From the NCBI GenBank assembly GCA_002372015.1, contig DFIA01000009.1, positions 1 through 64,000 of the forward strand: 64,000 nt of DNA, given 5' to 3'. Position numbers and translations under genes: made by a program. The notes under the pieces were generated by a model, which was given only the letters and a program-made list of their open reading frames with translations, did not search any database and was not told the origin of the DNA. Positions 33,381 through 42,837 of this stretch are shown in pieces. The number at the start of each line of letters is the position of its first letter. Within the stretch, counting starts at the first letter, position 1. The DNA is from Bacteroidales bacterium UBA3709. GTDB lineage: Bacteria > Bacteroidota > Bacteroidia > Bacteroidales > UBA932.

Positions 33381-35072
33381 ATGACAAAAATCAGAATATA
33401 TTGCACCAACAACAAAGAGTACTACGAAGTAGATGCCGGTACAACATTAAAAGACCTTTTGACCCAAGTTAAGCACAACTGGAACAATATGGAGGTATTG
33501 GCGGCCTATGTTAATCATAGTCTGAAAGAATTGGGGTTCCAGCTCTATCTTGCATCCACTATTCATTTTCTGACATACAACGACGATGATGGCAGAAGAT
33601 GCTATCATAGGTCTCTTAATTTCCTCTGTCAGAAAGCTATCTACGATCTCTTCCCAAACAGAGTTCTTTCTTTTGACTATAATCTGCCAAACGGACATTA
33701 TGGAGAACTCAAGCAAAAAGACAACTTCTCAAAAACAATTCCAATGACGGCAGAAGAGGTGATGATGGTCAGGAAAAAAATGCAAGATTTGGTAAAACAA
33801 GATCTTCCATTTATAAAAACAAAAAGAACCAATGCAGAAGCTGTAAGACTATTCAAATCCAGAGGCCAAAATTCAAAAGCCCTACTCACAGAAAGCGAGG
33901 GAGAATTTTTTATAACCGTTTACTACATGGATGGATATGGAGATTGCTTTTATGGGCCAATGGTGTACTCCACCGGTTGCTTAGACAGGTGGAGCATATC
34001 GCTGTACAGCGAGGGTTTTTGTCTTCAGGCTCCGGAAATAAAACCGCCATACGGCCTACCAGAACAGAAGTACCAGAAAAAACTTGCAGAGATTTTTGAA
34101 GAAAACAGCAATTGGTGCGATGTGGTGGGTGTGAGAGACATAGCCACTGTGAACAAGGCTATTGGTTTGGGGTATGGCAAAATTATGATTTCTGTATCAG
34201 AGGCTCTGCACGAACGCAAATATGCCATGATTGCAGATATGATTGCACACAGAAAAGAGAAAGTAAAACTTGTACTCATATCAGGCCCGTCTTCCAGTGG
34301 CAAAACCACCACATCCAAAAGAATAGCCCTGCAGATGAAAGTGCTCGGGCTAAATCCCATAGTAATAGCCATGGACGATTACTTTGTAAATCGCGAGCTT
34401 ACACCTAAAGACGAGAACGGAGAGTACGACTTTGAATCTGTATATGCTCTCAATCTTGAGCTTCTCAACGATCATCTGAACAAGCTGTTTCAAGGAAAAG
34501 AAGTTACCCTGCCAAGATTCGATTTTGGTACGGGGAAGAGCTCTCTTACCGGTGCCACTATCAGGATGAAAGAGGGAGATGTTCTACTTATGGAAGGCAT
34601 ACATGCACTCAATCCGGTGCTTACAGAAAAAATAGACAATTCGCTCAAATTTAAGGTATATGCATCTGCGCTCACCTCACTTTCAATAGATGAAAACAAT
34701 CATATTTCCACAACGGATTGCCGCAAGCTACGCAGAATGGTAAGAGATTTCAAGTTTAGAGGATATAGTGCAGAAGAAACAATTAACAGATGGCCAAGTG
34801 TTGTTAGGGGAGAGAGAACAAATATATTTACATTTCAGGAAAATGCAGATATAATGTTCAATTCCTCACTACTTTACGAACTGCCGCTGCTAAAGTATTT
34901 TGCAGAACCGCTGTTAAGAAGAATATCGCCAATGAGCCCGGCTTATGCAGAAAGTTTGAGACTTCTGAATTTCCTCAGCAGAATAGTAGCCCTCACACCG
35001 GAAGAGCAACAAGCCATTCCGCCTACCTCTGTAATGAGAGAATTTATAGGAGGAAGCTCCTTTATCTATTGA
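33381..35072 (+). CDS. Nucleoside (uridine-type) kinase with N-terminal TGS/ThrRS-like region
   Basis: The 563-residue protein has two parts. Residues 1-~60 look like a TGS domain (YYEVDAGTTLKDLL) and the following ~200 resemble the threonyl-tRNA synthetase editing-domain region. The C-terminal half is a uridine kinase/phosphoribulokinase-type P-loop kinase with GPSSSGKTTT (Walker A), MDDYFVNRE, LPRFDFGTG and LLMEGIHALN. This fused family is common in Bacteroidetes and Firmicutes and is annotated as nucleoside kinase. The role of the synthetase-like half is unknown. It ends the pcm operon. Confidence 0.85.
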   Translation: MTKIRIYCTNNKEYYEVDAGTTLKDLLTQVKHNWNNMEVLAAYVNHSLKELGFQLYLASTIHFLTYNDDDGRRCYHRSLNFLCQKAIYDLFPNRVLSFDYNLPNGHYGELKQKDNFSKTIPMTAEEVMMVRKKMQDLVKQDLPFIKTKRTNAEAVRLFKSRGQNSKALLTESEGEFFITVYYMDGYGDCFYGPMVYSTGCLDRWSISLYSEGFCLQAPEIKPPYGLPEQKYQKKLAEIFEENSNWCDVVGVRDIATVNKAIGLGYGKIMISVSEALHERKYAMIADMIAHRKEKVKLVLISGPSSSGKTTTSKRIALQMKVLGLNPIVIAMDDYFVNRELTPKDENGEYDFESVYALNLELLNDHLNKLFQGKEVTLPRFDFGTGKSSLTGATIRMKEGDVLLMEGIHALNPVLTEKIDNSLKFKVYASALTSLSIDENNHISTTDCRKLRRMVRDFKFRGYSAEETINRWPSVVRGERTNIFTFQENADIMFNSSLLYELPLLKYFAEPLLRRISPMSPAYAESLRLLNFLSRIVALTPEEQQAIPPTSVMREFIGGSSFIY

Positions 35073-35096
35073 TGCTGTTCTCTGATTTTAACGGCA

Positions 35097-35795
35097 TTAT
35101 CCGTTTAGGATGATGCCTGTTTTTTTAATTATCTCAATGTTTACGTTTGGATCTGCTTTTAGAGCTCGGCGCAGCTTGTCTATCTGCACATCCAAATTAT
35201 GGGATATGCTGTCGTTGTTATAATCGCCCCAGATAGTTGCTTGTATTTTTTTGCGATCTACACATTTCCCCATTTCGCGACACAACATTTCCAGAACCTT
35301 TGCCCCTGTTGGGGTTATACGTATCTGAGTGTTTGAGCCCTCTCCTTCCATTATTTCCAAGCATCTGGAGGCTGTATCAAACTTAAACCTTCCTATTCTA
35401 TAGCTGTTTTCGGATTGAGTTCCTATGCCCTTGTGTTGCAACAAAGAGCGTATGTTTAGGTCTAACTGCCGCACATTAAAAGGCTTCTTCAAATACATAT
35501 TAGCTCCACTCTGTTTGAGAAACTCCATTTTGCCTGTAAGCACAATAATAGGCACATCGTTCTTTGATGCCCTTATCTGCTCTATCATAGCATTGCCATC
35601 CATACCCTCTCCCATTTCAAGATCTGTAACTATTACATCTGGCCTAAATATGGCAACCGCTTTAAGGCCTTCCGTTCCATCTGCTGCAATTTCTACAATG
35701 TATTCAGACTCCTGGCCGGCAGTCTTCTTTAACAGAGTTCTCTTTATAAGAAAACTGAGATTAGTATCGTCTTCTACTATTAACAGCCTTATCAT
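35097..35795 (-). CDS. Response regulator with winged-helix DNA-binding domain (OmpR-type)
   Basis: The 232-residue protein has a receiver domain (acidic pair Glu8-Asp9-Asp10, phospho-acceptor Asp58 in VIVTDLEMG, Thr in IVLTG, Lys in LKKPF). A trans_reg_C winged helix follows with RITPTGAKVLEMLC and HNLDVQIDKLRRAL. It acts with the kinase encoded 21 nt upstream. The layout resembles Bacteroides RprXY, but the sequence is not enough to name it. Target genes are unknown. Confidence 0.92.
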   Translation of the reverse strand: MIRLLIVEDDTNLSFLIKRTLLKKTAGQESEYIVEIAADGTEGLKAVAIFRPDVIVTDLEMGEGMDGNAMIEQIRASKNDVPIIVLTGKMEFLKQSGANMYLKKPFNVRQLDLNIRSLLQHKGIGTQSENSYRIGRFKFDTASRCLEIMEGEGSNTQIRITPTGAKVLEMLCREMGKCVDRKKIQATIWGDYNNDSISHNLDVQIDKLRRALKADPNVNIEIIKKTGIILNG

Positions 35796-35816
35796 ATTTA
35801 TGTATCTAACTATGCC

Positions 35817-37130
35817 TTACTCTTGAATTTCATATTGCCGGTGAGAAGGGAATCCAAGAAAAACTTCTGTAAACACCCCCTCCTTACTCTCTATCTTTAT
35901 ATAACCTCCAAAAAATTTCATAAGTTGGTACACATAATTCAGTCCTATTCCATGACCGGATATTCCAACGGTATTTTCTCCTCTCTCAAATTTACGCAGC
36001 AGTCTTTTTGGAGCATCTGCACAAAAGCCTATACCGTTATCTCTTATTCGGAGTTCCGTTATCTTTCCTTTTTTTACGCTCCTAACCGATATGCTTACCT
36101 CTTCTTTAGAGTATTTTATTGAATTATCTATTATATTATCAACTATTTCTGTCAGATACATCAAATCTGCTATAAGCCACTTCTCCTGAGATAAATCTGC
36201 AGAAAAAGAAATTTTCTTCTGCTTCTTACTCTCCCGTTTTGCCCCACTGCCAGAGGGTGGATAAAGTGTTTGCAACTTACTTTTTACACTGCTGAAAAAT
36301 TGCTCCAAATCTATCTTCTCATACACAAACTTCAGCTTTTTATTATCCACTTTGGCCACATTTATAACCTTTTCGCAAATACGATTAAGACGATTACATT
36401 CTTCTTCTAAAATCTTGAGCTGCTCAACCGTATCCGGATCTGATGCTATGGCTGCATTTTCCTTAAAATCTTCTGCTATTATCATGATAGAAGACAATGG
36501 TGTTTTCATATCGTGAATCATTGCATAGGTATGATCTTTACGGAGATTATTTATAAAAGTAGCCTTGTTTAATGTGCGTATTACCTTGTAAAGACAGTAA
36601 ATAACAAATAAAACTATCAATACAGAAAATATTATAAATGCGTTCAGAGAGGGCAGAATGGCCTTGTAAGGATTGGTAATTACCGCAGCTATACCCTTCG
36701 ACAGGTCTGAAGATACTGGTATTATATGCGTTGTAAGGCTCGAAAAAGACATCCTTTCTGCAGAAGGTTCTGAGAGAAAATCTTCGGCTGTGCGAAAAAT
36801 GGTGGTATCGTTACAAGTCTCTATTATCCTAAAACTCAGCGCTTGTAGCCCCTCTTCTTCCAAACCAAGGGCAAACAGCATGGCAAGCGTGTCTGTATTC
36901 AGAGTGCTTCCCCTTGCTTCCAAAACACTTTGTACTGTCATCAGAGTAGCACGGTCAGCCTCTCCAAACCTCATCATGGCCTCTTCTTCTACAGCAGTTC
37001 TAAAGCGCTCATCTACTACAGAATACAGATTACTTTCAAGGGAAAAGTAAACTCTCTCCAACAACAGATATTGCAGAGGCAGCAAAGCTACCGCCGCCAG
37101 CAAAGCCAATATCTTGAAATACCACTTCAT
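35817..37130 (-). CDS. Sensor histidine kinase
   Basis: The 437-residue membrane kinase has an N-terminal helix (about 7-25), a ~130-residue periplasmic sensor region and a second helix (about 155-180). HisKA (HDMKTPLSSI, phospho-His) and HATPase_c follow, with DNIIDNSIKYS (N box), IRDNGIGF (G1) and GHGIGLNYV (G2). It phosphorylates the adjacent response regulator. Its ATG is one base from the adenosine kinase stop, so all three genes probably share a transcript. The signal is unknown. Confidence 0.93.
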   Translation of the reverse strand: MKWYFKILALLAAVALLPLQYLLLERVYFSLESNLYSVVDERFRTAVEEEAMMRFGEADRATLMTVQSVLEARGSTLNTDTLAMLFALGLEEEGLQALSFRIIETCNDTTIFRTAEDFLSEPSAERMSFSSLTTHIIPVSSDLSKGIAAVITNPYKAILPSLNAFIIFSVLIVLFVIYCLYKVIRTLNKATFINNLRKDHTYAMIHDMKTPLSSIMIIAEDFKENAAIASDPDTVEQLKILEEECNRLNRICEKVINVAKVDNKKLKFVYEKIDLEQFFSSVKSKLQTLYPPSGSGAKRESKKQKKISFSADLSQEKWLIADLMYLTEIVDNIIDNSIKYSKEEVSISVRSVKKGKITELRIRDNGIGFCADAPKRLLRKFERGENTVGISGHGIGLNYVYQLMKFFGGYIKIESKEGVFTEVFLGFPSHRQYEIQE

Positions 37131-37131
37131 T

Positions 37132-38121
37132 CTATACAGAAGAAACTATTTCATCCACCCCATTCCTTATAGTGTTCCAACAATCGCCACTCATTTTTGT
37201 ACCTACAATTTCAACCACTTTGGAGGAAACAAAAGAACCTATCTTACCACAAATTTCTATAGGCAAGTTGCGGGCATATCCATACAAAAAGCCGGAAGCA
37301 AATAAATCTCCCGCGCCAGTTGCATCCACCTTATTAGCCGGATATGGCTGTATCTTATACTTTTTACCAGCACTTCCCACATACGAGCCATGGGGCCCTA
37401 TTTTTACAATACCCACCTTGCATATAGCGCACAAAGCATCTAAGGCTTCTTCTGGTGGAAGATGTGTAAAAGCCTTTGCTTCTGTTTCGTTGGCAAAAAC
37501 AATATCTACATATTCTTCAACCACCTTGTGCAAAAAATCGAAGTTGCTTTCCACTACATTATAACTTGCCAAATCTAAAGAAATAGTCTGGCCGAGTTTC
37601 TTACCTATTTCTACCGCTCGCAAAACAAGGTCTTGATTTTGAACAAGATAACCCTCTATATGCAGTATGTCGTATCCTTTGAAAGTATCTTCTTTAAGAT
37701 CTTGGGCACACAATTCCAAAGCTGCCCCCATATAATCCGCAAATGTTCGTTCGGCGTTGGGCGGTGTTATAAAAACAATAGCTCTTCCACTTGAATCTTT
37801 ACCTATTAGCAACATCGGACATATTCCAACCTGCTCCTGTCCCATACGGAAAAGTCGCCCTATTTCATCGTCTCCAACTTTTCCGATAAAACCACTTTTC
37901 ATATTAAGATTGGCACAGCCGGCTATCGTATTTGCCGCACTACCTCCCGGAACTACTTCTATATTACAATCTTTTATTTCTGCCCATATAGTTGCGGCTG
38001 TTGCGCTGTCTATCCACTGCATACTACCAACAGGAAGCTTATATCGCTTTAGTATTGTATCGTCTGGCATAACTGCCAAAACATCCGTTAGTGCATTGCC
38101 TATACCTATTATCGACTTCAT
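37132..38121 (-). CDS. Adenosine kinase-like PfkB-family sugar/nucleoside kinase
   Basis: The 329-residue kinase has the PfkB signatures PGGSAANTIAGCAN and VDATGAGDLFASGFLYG (catalytic Asp in GAGD), plus ADYMGAALEL typical of adenosine kinase-like members. It likely phosphorylates adenosine or a related nucleoside or sugar. The open frame extends 69 codons upstream to 38328, but those residues are not PfkB-like. The ATG at 38121 (MKSIIGIGNALTD) is the conserved start. It heads a probable operon with the two-component genes. Confidence 0.9.
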   Translation of the reverse strand: MKSIIGIGNALTDVLAVMPDDTILKRYKLPVGSMQWIDSATAATIWAEIKDCNIEVVPGGSAANTIAGCANLNMKSGFIGKVGDDEIGRLFRMGQEQVGICPMLLIGKDSSGRAIVFITPPNAERTFADYMGAALELCAQDLKEDTFKGYDILHIEGYLVQNQDLVLRAVEIGKKLGQTISLDLASYNVVESNFDFLHKVVEEYVDIVFANETEAKAFTHLPPEEALDALCAICKVGIVKIGPHGSYVGSAGKKYKIQPYPANKVDATGAGDLFASGFLYGYARNLPIEICGKIGSFVSSKVVEIVGTKMSGDCWNTIRNGVDEIVSSV

Positions 38122-38146
38122 CGTAGCTGTCTTAAAGATTTGCTCA

Positions 38147-38180
38147 TTTACAAAGGTATCATTTATTTTGCGTAAATTTG
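38147..38180 (+). promoter_or_regulatory. Putative promoter of the flippase-like gene
   Basis: TTTA (38147-38150), 22 nt and TAAATTTG (38173-38180) form the same arrangement as upstream of pcm. The ATG follows 22 nt later. Confidence 0.4.
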
Positions 38181-38202
38181 TTTTGTTTCTAAAAAAAGAG
38201 TT

Positions 38203-39249
38203 ATGCATCATAGAAAAACCGAAAGGTTTTCTGCAAAACATATTATTACATACGGCCTTATGCTGGTTCTTGCGCTGGTTCTTTTGTATTTCAGCTTTAA
38301 AGAAATCAGTTGGCACGAACTGCAGCAAGCTCTCAAAGAATGTAAATGGGGTTGGATTGTTTTGGCTGTAGTATTAGGATTTCTTGAATTTGTAGCAAGA
38401 GGGGCAAGATGGAATCTACTGCTCAGACAAATAGATAAAGATTCTTCTGTGTCGGCTTCGTATCATGGAGTAACTATCGGTAATTTGGCAAACTTTGCCT
38501 TTCCAAGAATAGGAGAATTTGTAAGATGCGGCATAGTTTCCACTCTAAAAAAGAAGACAACCTTTGAAGGAGCCTTAGGTACTGTAGTTGTAGAAAGAGC
38601 TTGGGATTTATTATGCCTAATAATCGCAGCTTTGGTATTCGCCCTCGCATACTGGAAGCAATTCGGTCATTTCTTCAAAACCCAAATGATAGACCCAGCA
38701 TCCGGAAAGTTTACTTCCATATCATTGATACTCATAGCGGCAGCTATTCTGTTATTTATCATTGCTTTAATTGTATTCTTTGCAACAAAAGGCAAGTTAT
38801 CTAAAACAAAAATCGGCTCAAAAATCGTGAGTTTTATTTCAAATATGTGGAATGGTATAAAGGCTGCCCTAAAACTCAAAAACAAGTGGCAGTTTTTATT
38901 CTATACCTTTTTTCTGTGGTTCTGCTTTCTGGCAACCAGTATGTGCACAATAGAAGCTTTCTCTGCTCTCTCCGGGCTTGGGTGGAAAGATGCTCTATTT
39001 CTCATGATTGTTGGAAGTTTTGGCTGGGTTGTGCCTGTTCAGGGAGGAATTGGAGCCTATCACTTTATAATAGCATTGGCGGTATCTCAGTTCTACGGGG
39101 TACAATGGAGCGATGGAGTAATATACGCAACTATCAGCCACGAATCTCAAGTTTTTGCAATGCTTGTATGTGGAGTTATATCAATTATATACTACACCTT
39201 TCAAAAGAGAAGGCTTGTACAACAACTACCTTATTCTAAGGCAAAATGA
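38203..39249 (+). CDS. Flippase-like membrane protein (lysylphosphatidylglycerol synthase TM region family)
   Basis: The 348-residue protein has about eight transmembrane helices and the UPF0104/LPG_synthase_TM signatures: ARGARWNLLLRQI, NFAFPRIGEFVRCG, VVVERAWDLL and PVQGGIGAYHFI. It lacks the cytosolic aminoacyl transferase domain of MprF, so it should flip or transport a lipid and not modify it. The substrate is unknown. It is divergent from the adenosine kinase gene and convergent with the C26 peptidase gene. Confidence 0.86.
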   Translation: MHHRKTERFSAKHIITYGLMLVLALVLLYFSFKEISWHELQQALKECKWGWIVLAVVLGFLEFVARGARWNLLLRQIDKDSSVSASYHGVTIGNLANFAFPRIGEFVRCGIVSTLKKKTTFEGALGTVVVERAWDLLCLIIAALVFALAYWKQFGHFFKTQMIDPASGKFTSISLILIAAAILLFIIALIVFFATKGKLSKTKIGSKIVSFISNMWNGIKAALKLKNKWQFLFYTFFLWFCFLATSMCTIEAFSALSGLGWKDALFLMIVGSFGWVVPVQGGIGAYHFIIALAVSQFYGVQWSDGVIYATISHESQVFAMLVCGVISIIYYTFQKRRLVQQLPYSKAK

Positions 39250-39263
39250 ATTTCAGATTTTCT

Positions 39264-40070
39264 TTAAAACTTTTTGTTTGCCGAATATTCTGCCGCTAAT
39301 TTTACAAGATGCTGAAAAATAGGCAAAAAAGTGTGGTTGCCAGCATACACAAATCCTTCTGGATGGAACTGCACTCCAAACGATTTTCCGTCTGCACTTT
39401 CTATAGCCTCTACTACTCCGTCCGCAGTGCGTGCAGTAACTTTATATCCGGGGGCCACCTTGCCCACCGCCTGATGATGAAAAGAATTTACAGCTATCTT
39501 CTCTGTTTTCAAAAGATCGGCAAGAAGAGAACCTTTTTCAATTGTTATCGTATGACTCCCATAAGAACGAGGAGCTTTCTGCCTATGCTGCACAGCATCT
39601 TTTACTGTAGAAGGAATATCCTGTATCAAATCTCCTCCCATGGCAATGTTAAGCCCTTGCTCACCACGGCATATACCAAGTAGCGGAATCCCTCGCTGTA
39701 CAGCCTTGCGTATTAGCGTAATATCATATACATCTCTATCCGGCACAACATCTTCTAAAAAACGGTTCGGCTCCTGATTAAAAAGCAGAGGGCTGAAGTC
39801 TTCTCCACCGGTCATAACAAGTCCGTCTATAATATCTAAATACTCATCAATAACCGCTTCCGAAGTAGTAGCTGGAATTATAAACGGAATTCCTCCAGCC
39901 TTTCTGATACTCATTATATAAGTCATGGTAACTTTTGCTGTGCTCCCATCAATAGTGCAAGACACCCCGATTACCGGCTTTTTCTTTTGAGCCTGTAACG
40001 AGCTTGGCATAGCAAGCAGTAACACCATTGCAGCAAAAACAAAAAGTACTTTTGTAAAAACTCTTTTCAT
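39264..40070 (-). CDS. Exported gamma-glutamyl-gamma-aminobutyrate hydrolase-like peptidase C26
   Basis: The 268-residue protein has a signal peptide ending SLQA and a class I glutamine amidotransferase-like fold. The catalytic Cys is in LGICRGEQGLN, and the His-Glu pair in VQFHPEG; NSFHHQAV and MTGGEDFSP are also typical. Cytosolic PuuD relatives cleave gamma-glutamyl-GABA. An exported version more likely handles gamma-glutamyl peptides outside the cytoplasm, which is inference. It is divergent from radA. Confidence 0.86.
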   Translation of the reverse strand: MKRVFTKVLFVFAAMVLLLAMPSSLQAQKKKPVIGVSCTIDGSTAKVTMTYIMSIRKAGGIPFIIPATTSEAVIDEYLDIIDGLVMTGGEDFSPLLFNQEPNRFLEDVVPDRDVYDITLIRKAVQRGIPLLGICRGEQGLNIAMGGDLIQDIPSTVKDAVQHRQKAPRSYGSHTITIEKGSLLADLLKTEKIAVNSFHHQAVGKVAPGYKVTARTADGVVEAIESADGKSFGVQFHPEGFVYAGNHTFLPIFQHLVKLAAEYSANKKF

Positions 40071-40114
40071 AACTATATTTTATATTGAATTCATATATGT
40101 TTTTGTTATATTAA

Positions 40115-40122
40115 CAAAGATA
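40115..40122 (-). promoter_or_regulatory. Putative -7 element for the C26 peptidase gene
   Basis: TATCTTTG on the minus strand matches TAnnTTTG, about 44 nt before the ATG. No -33 box is clear. Confidence 0.3.
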
Positions 40123-40190
40123 ACCTAATTATATGATACTTTACTGTGGATAGTATATTTTTTTTCTGCCGATTTTTATTACAAATGGAT

Positions 40191-40198
40191 TAAATTTG
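40191..40198 (+). promoter_or_regulatory. Putative -7 element for radA
   Basis: TAAATTTG lies 16 nt before the radA ATG. The upstream region is A/T-rich without a clear TTTG at the right distance. Confidence 0.38.
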
Positions 40199-40214
40199 TT
40201 GGAAAAGAAATCTT

Positions 40215-41630
40215 ATGGCAAAGATTAAAAAAGCGTTTTTCTGTTCAAACTGCGGCTACGAAAGTCCTAAGTGGTTAGGACAATGCCCTGCTTGCGGCCA
40301 GTGGAATACCATGATTGAAGAGGTGATCAGCCGCTCTGAAAGTCCCACAAAAAGTTATCTCGCTACCGCAATAAATGCAAGCCCACTTAAACTGTCTGAA
40401 ATAGAATCCAGCGGAAGAGAAGAGAGAATTATATTGTCTTCTTATGCTAATGGTACAGAGGCAGAGTCTCATACACACAGCAATAATCTGAGCGAGTTAG
40501 ACAGGATACTTGGCGGAGGTATAGTAAAGGGTTCATTGGTTCTGATAGGAGGAGAACCGGGCATCGGAAAATCTACACTGAGTTTGCAGATTCCCCTCTC
40601 TAATCCAAATTTTAAAACTCTCTATGTTTCAGGAGAAGAGAGCGCACGCCAGATAAAACTGAGGGCCGAAAGACTTAACGGAACATACAACAACTGCTAC
40701 ATTCTTCCAGAAACTTCACTCAACAATATAATAGAACAAGCTAAGAAGATTTCTCCAGAACTAATAATAATAGACTCCATACAAACCATATATTCAACAG
40801 CAGTAGAATCTTCTGCCGGAAGTGTGTCTCAAGTAAAAGAATGTGCTGTTTCGTTACTCAGGTTTGCTAAAGACACCAACACCCCGATAATAATTATAGG
40901 CCACATCACCAAAGACGGCACCATAGCAGGCCCTAAAGTATTAGAACACATAGTAGATGTTGTTCTTCAGTTTGAGGGGGATACACGACACTCTTTCCGC
41001 ATACTCAGAAGCATTAAAAACCGTTTTGGAGCATCTGCCGAACTTGCAGTTTATGAAATGACAAGCACGGGGCTGAGAGAAGTGCTCAATCCAAGCGAAA
41101 TGTTTATATCTACCCACCAAGAGAACCTGAGCGGAAGTGCCGTTGCTGCCATGTTAGATGGCACACGCCCTTTTCTGATTGAAGCACAGGCTCTTGTAAG
41201 TACAGCTGCCTATGGCACACCGCAGCGCTCTGCCACTGGTTTTGATGTGAGAAGATTGAATATGTTACTGGCTGTATTGGAAAAAAGAGTGGGCTTTAAA
41301 ATAGGTGCTAAAGATGTATTCTTAAATATAGCAGGGGGGATAAAAGTGGCTGATCCGGCATGTGATTTGGCTATTATAATAAGCATACTCTCTTCTAACT
41401 TCGATGTTGCAGTAAACCAGAAATATACATTTGCGGCAGAGGTGGGTTTAAGTGGAGAGATACGCCCCGTATCTCAGATAGAAAAACGTATAGCCGAAGC
41501 CGAAAAATTAGGATTCGAGAGAATCTACATATCGTCATATAGCCAAAAAGAAGAAAAGCAATACAAGAAAATCAAAGTCATCCGTGCCGCTTCCGTGCCT
41601 CAAATTGTTAGAGATATCTTTCAAGAATGA
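40215..41630 (+). CDS. radA: DNA repair protein RadA
   Basis: RadA is a RecA-like branch-migration helicase. The 471-residue protein has the N-terminal zinc finger CSNCGY...CPACGQW, Walker A GEPGIGKST, the RadA-specific KNRFG motif and a C-terminal Lon-like domain (AEVGLSGEIRPV). The length is normal. Its 3' end overlaps prmC tail-to-tail by 10 nt. Confidence 0.97.
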   Translation: MAKIKKAFFCSNCGYESPKWLGQCPACGQWNTMIEEVISRSESPTKSYLATAINASPLKLSEIESSGREERIILSSYANGTEAESHTHSNNLSELDRILGGGIVKGSLVLIGGEPGIGKSTLSLQIPLSNPNFKTLYVSGEESARQIKLRAERLNGTYNNCYILPETSLNNIIEQAKKISPELIIIDSIQTIYSTAVESSAGSVSQVKECAVSLLRFAKDTNTPIIIIGHITKDGTIAGPKVLEHIVDVVLQFEGDTRHSFRILRSIKNRFGASAELAVYEMTSTGLREVLNPSEMFISTHQENLSGSAVAAMLDGTRPFLIEAQALVSTAAYGTPQRSATGFDVRRLNMLLAVLEKRVGFKIGAKDVFLNIAGGIKVADPACDLAIIISILSSNFDVAVNQKYTFAAEVGLSGEIRPVSQIEKRIAEAEKLGFERIYISSYSQKEEKQYKKIKVIRAASVPQIVRDIFQE

Positions 41631-42739
41631 TACGCCCTCACAAAACGATTATGCCGGGCTATATCTTTTATAATACTGATATTCTGAAAGTTCTTCTCTA
41701 CTAACATCTGCTGCACCTGCTCTGCAAAAAGAGGATTGATTTCAAAATAAAGTTTGCCGCCAGGGTACAAAAGGCTTTGCGCCATATCGGCTATATTGCG
41801 ATAAAAAAGCAACGGATCTGTATCTGACACAAACAAGGCAACCGCAGGTTCAAAATCCAACACGTTTTTGTGCATAAGAATCTTCTCCGATTCGACTATG
41901 TAGGGAGGATTAGATACCATTACATTAACCTTTCCTATAAAAGATTTAAGCGCAGAAAAAAACTGATAAGAGGCATTCTCAACGGCCTCACCATCAGAAG
42001 AATGCACTTTATCTATACTGTTATGTACTTTCTGCAACACATCGTAACGCAGAAACACCGGCCAGCGTCTGCTAAACAAAACGCCCTGATTTTTAGCATA
42101 TTGAATAGCCGTTTCCGAAATATCACACCCGTATGTTTCTAACATACGATACAAGATTTCAGGCCTTGACAATATACCAGATTCCGATAACTCAGAGATT
42201 TGCTCCTTCAAAAAATTATATATAAGCTTGTGGAGGCTCCAGGCTATACAACCACTGCCGGTGCAAACATCAAATATCTTAAATGGTTGCAGTATGCCGC
42301 CCGAAATACCACCGCCCAAGGCTCGCAAAGCAGAAAATTCTTTCTTTATATCTGAATATATGATATTTACGAGTTCCTCTGTTTCTGGTCTGGGAATAAG
42401 AACTCCGGGGCCAACACTAAATTTTTCTCCACAGAAATATTCAAATCCAGATATGTATTGAATAGGCTCTCCTCTTTCTAATCTTAACAGTACATCAGTA
42501 GGACTAATCGTTCTTTGCCTATGTATTTTTGCACAAGACTGTCCTAAAGAACCACCGCAAGCCAAAGAATCTGAAAGATATACAGATATAATTTCTGCTT
42601 CCGGACAAGTCAGCTGCCTAATTTTAGAAATACCGAAAATATCTTCAAGAGCCCTGCGGGCAAGCGCAATAATCTCCTCTGGAGGATATAAAGGTACAAG
42701 TTTCTTTTTGCACTCGGCTACAAACTCTTGTACTGTCAT
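41621..42739 (-). CDS. prmC: Peptide chain release factor N5-glutamine methyltransferase PrmC
   Basis: PrmC methylates the Gln of the GGQ motif in release factors. The SAM motif FDVCTGSGCIAWSL and the catalytic SNPPYIVESE are intact, as is ISGFEYFCGEKFSV with LIPRPETEE. At about 372 residues (383 from an upstream ATG at 42772) it is much longer than the usual ~280. Extra segments lie before motif I (LGGGISGGILQP), after it (SELSESGILSRPEI) and before NPPY (DKVHSSDGEAVENASYQF). Confidence 0.9.
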   Translation of the reverse strand: MTVQEFVAECKKKLVPLYPPEEIIALARRALEDIFGISKIRQLTCPEAEIISVYLSDSLACGGSLGQSCAKIHRQRTISPTDVLLRLERGEPIQYISGFEYFCGEKFSVGPGVLIPRPETEELVNIIYSDIKKEFSALRALGGGISGGILQPFKIFDVCTGSGCIAWSLHKLIYNFLKEQISELSESGILSRPEILYRMLETYGCDISETAIQYAKNQGVLFSRRWPVFLRYDVLQKVHNSIDKVHSSDGEAVENASYQFFSALKSFIGKVNVMVSNPPYIVESEKILMHKNVLDFEPAVALFVSDTDPLLFYRNIADMAQSLLYPGGKLYFEINPLFAEQVQQMLVEKNFQNISIIKDIARHNRFVRAYHS

Positions 42740-42837
42740 ATTACTAAGTTGAATGTTGCTGCCTATACGCAATGAGTGTTGCTACTTCTGACAGTGGACA
42801 TTGTTTATCCCAAGCAAGGTATAGATGCTTAGGCTAA

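Noticed and set aside
35425..35826. 133-codon plus-strand open frame opposite the response regulator
   Set aside because: The response regulator on the other strand has clear motifs; the plus frame has none.
37132..38328. Long N-terminal extension on the adenosine kinase
   Set aside because: The extra 69 codons are not PfkB-like and overlap the divergent promoter and the start of the flippase-like gene.
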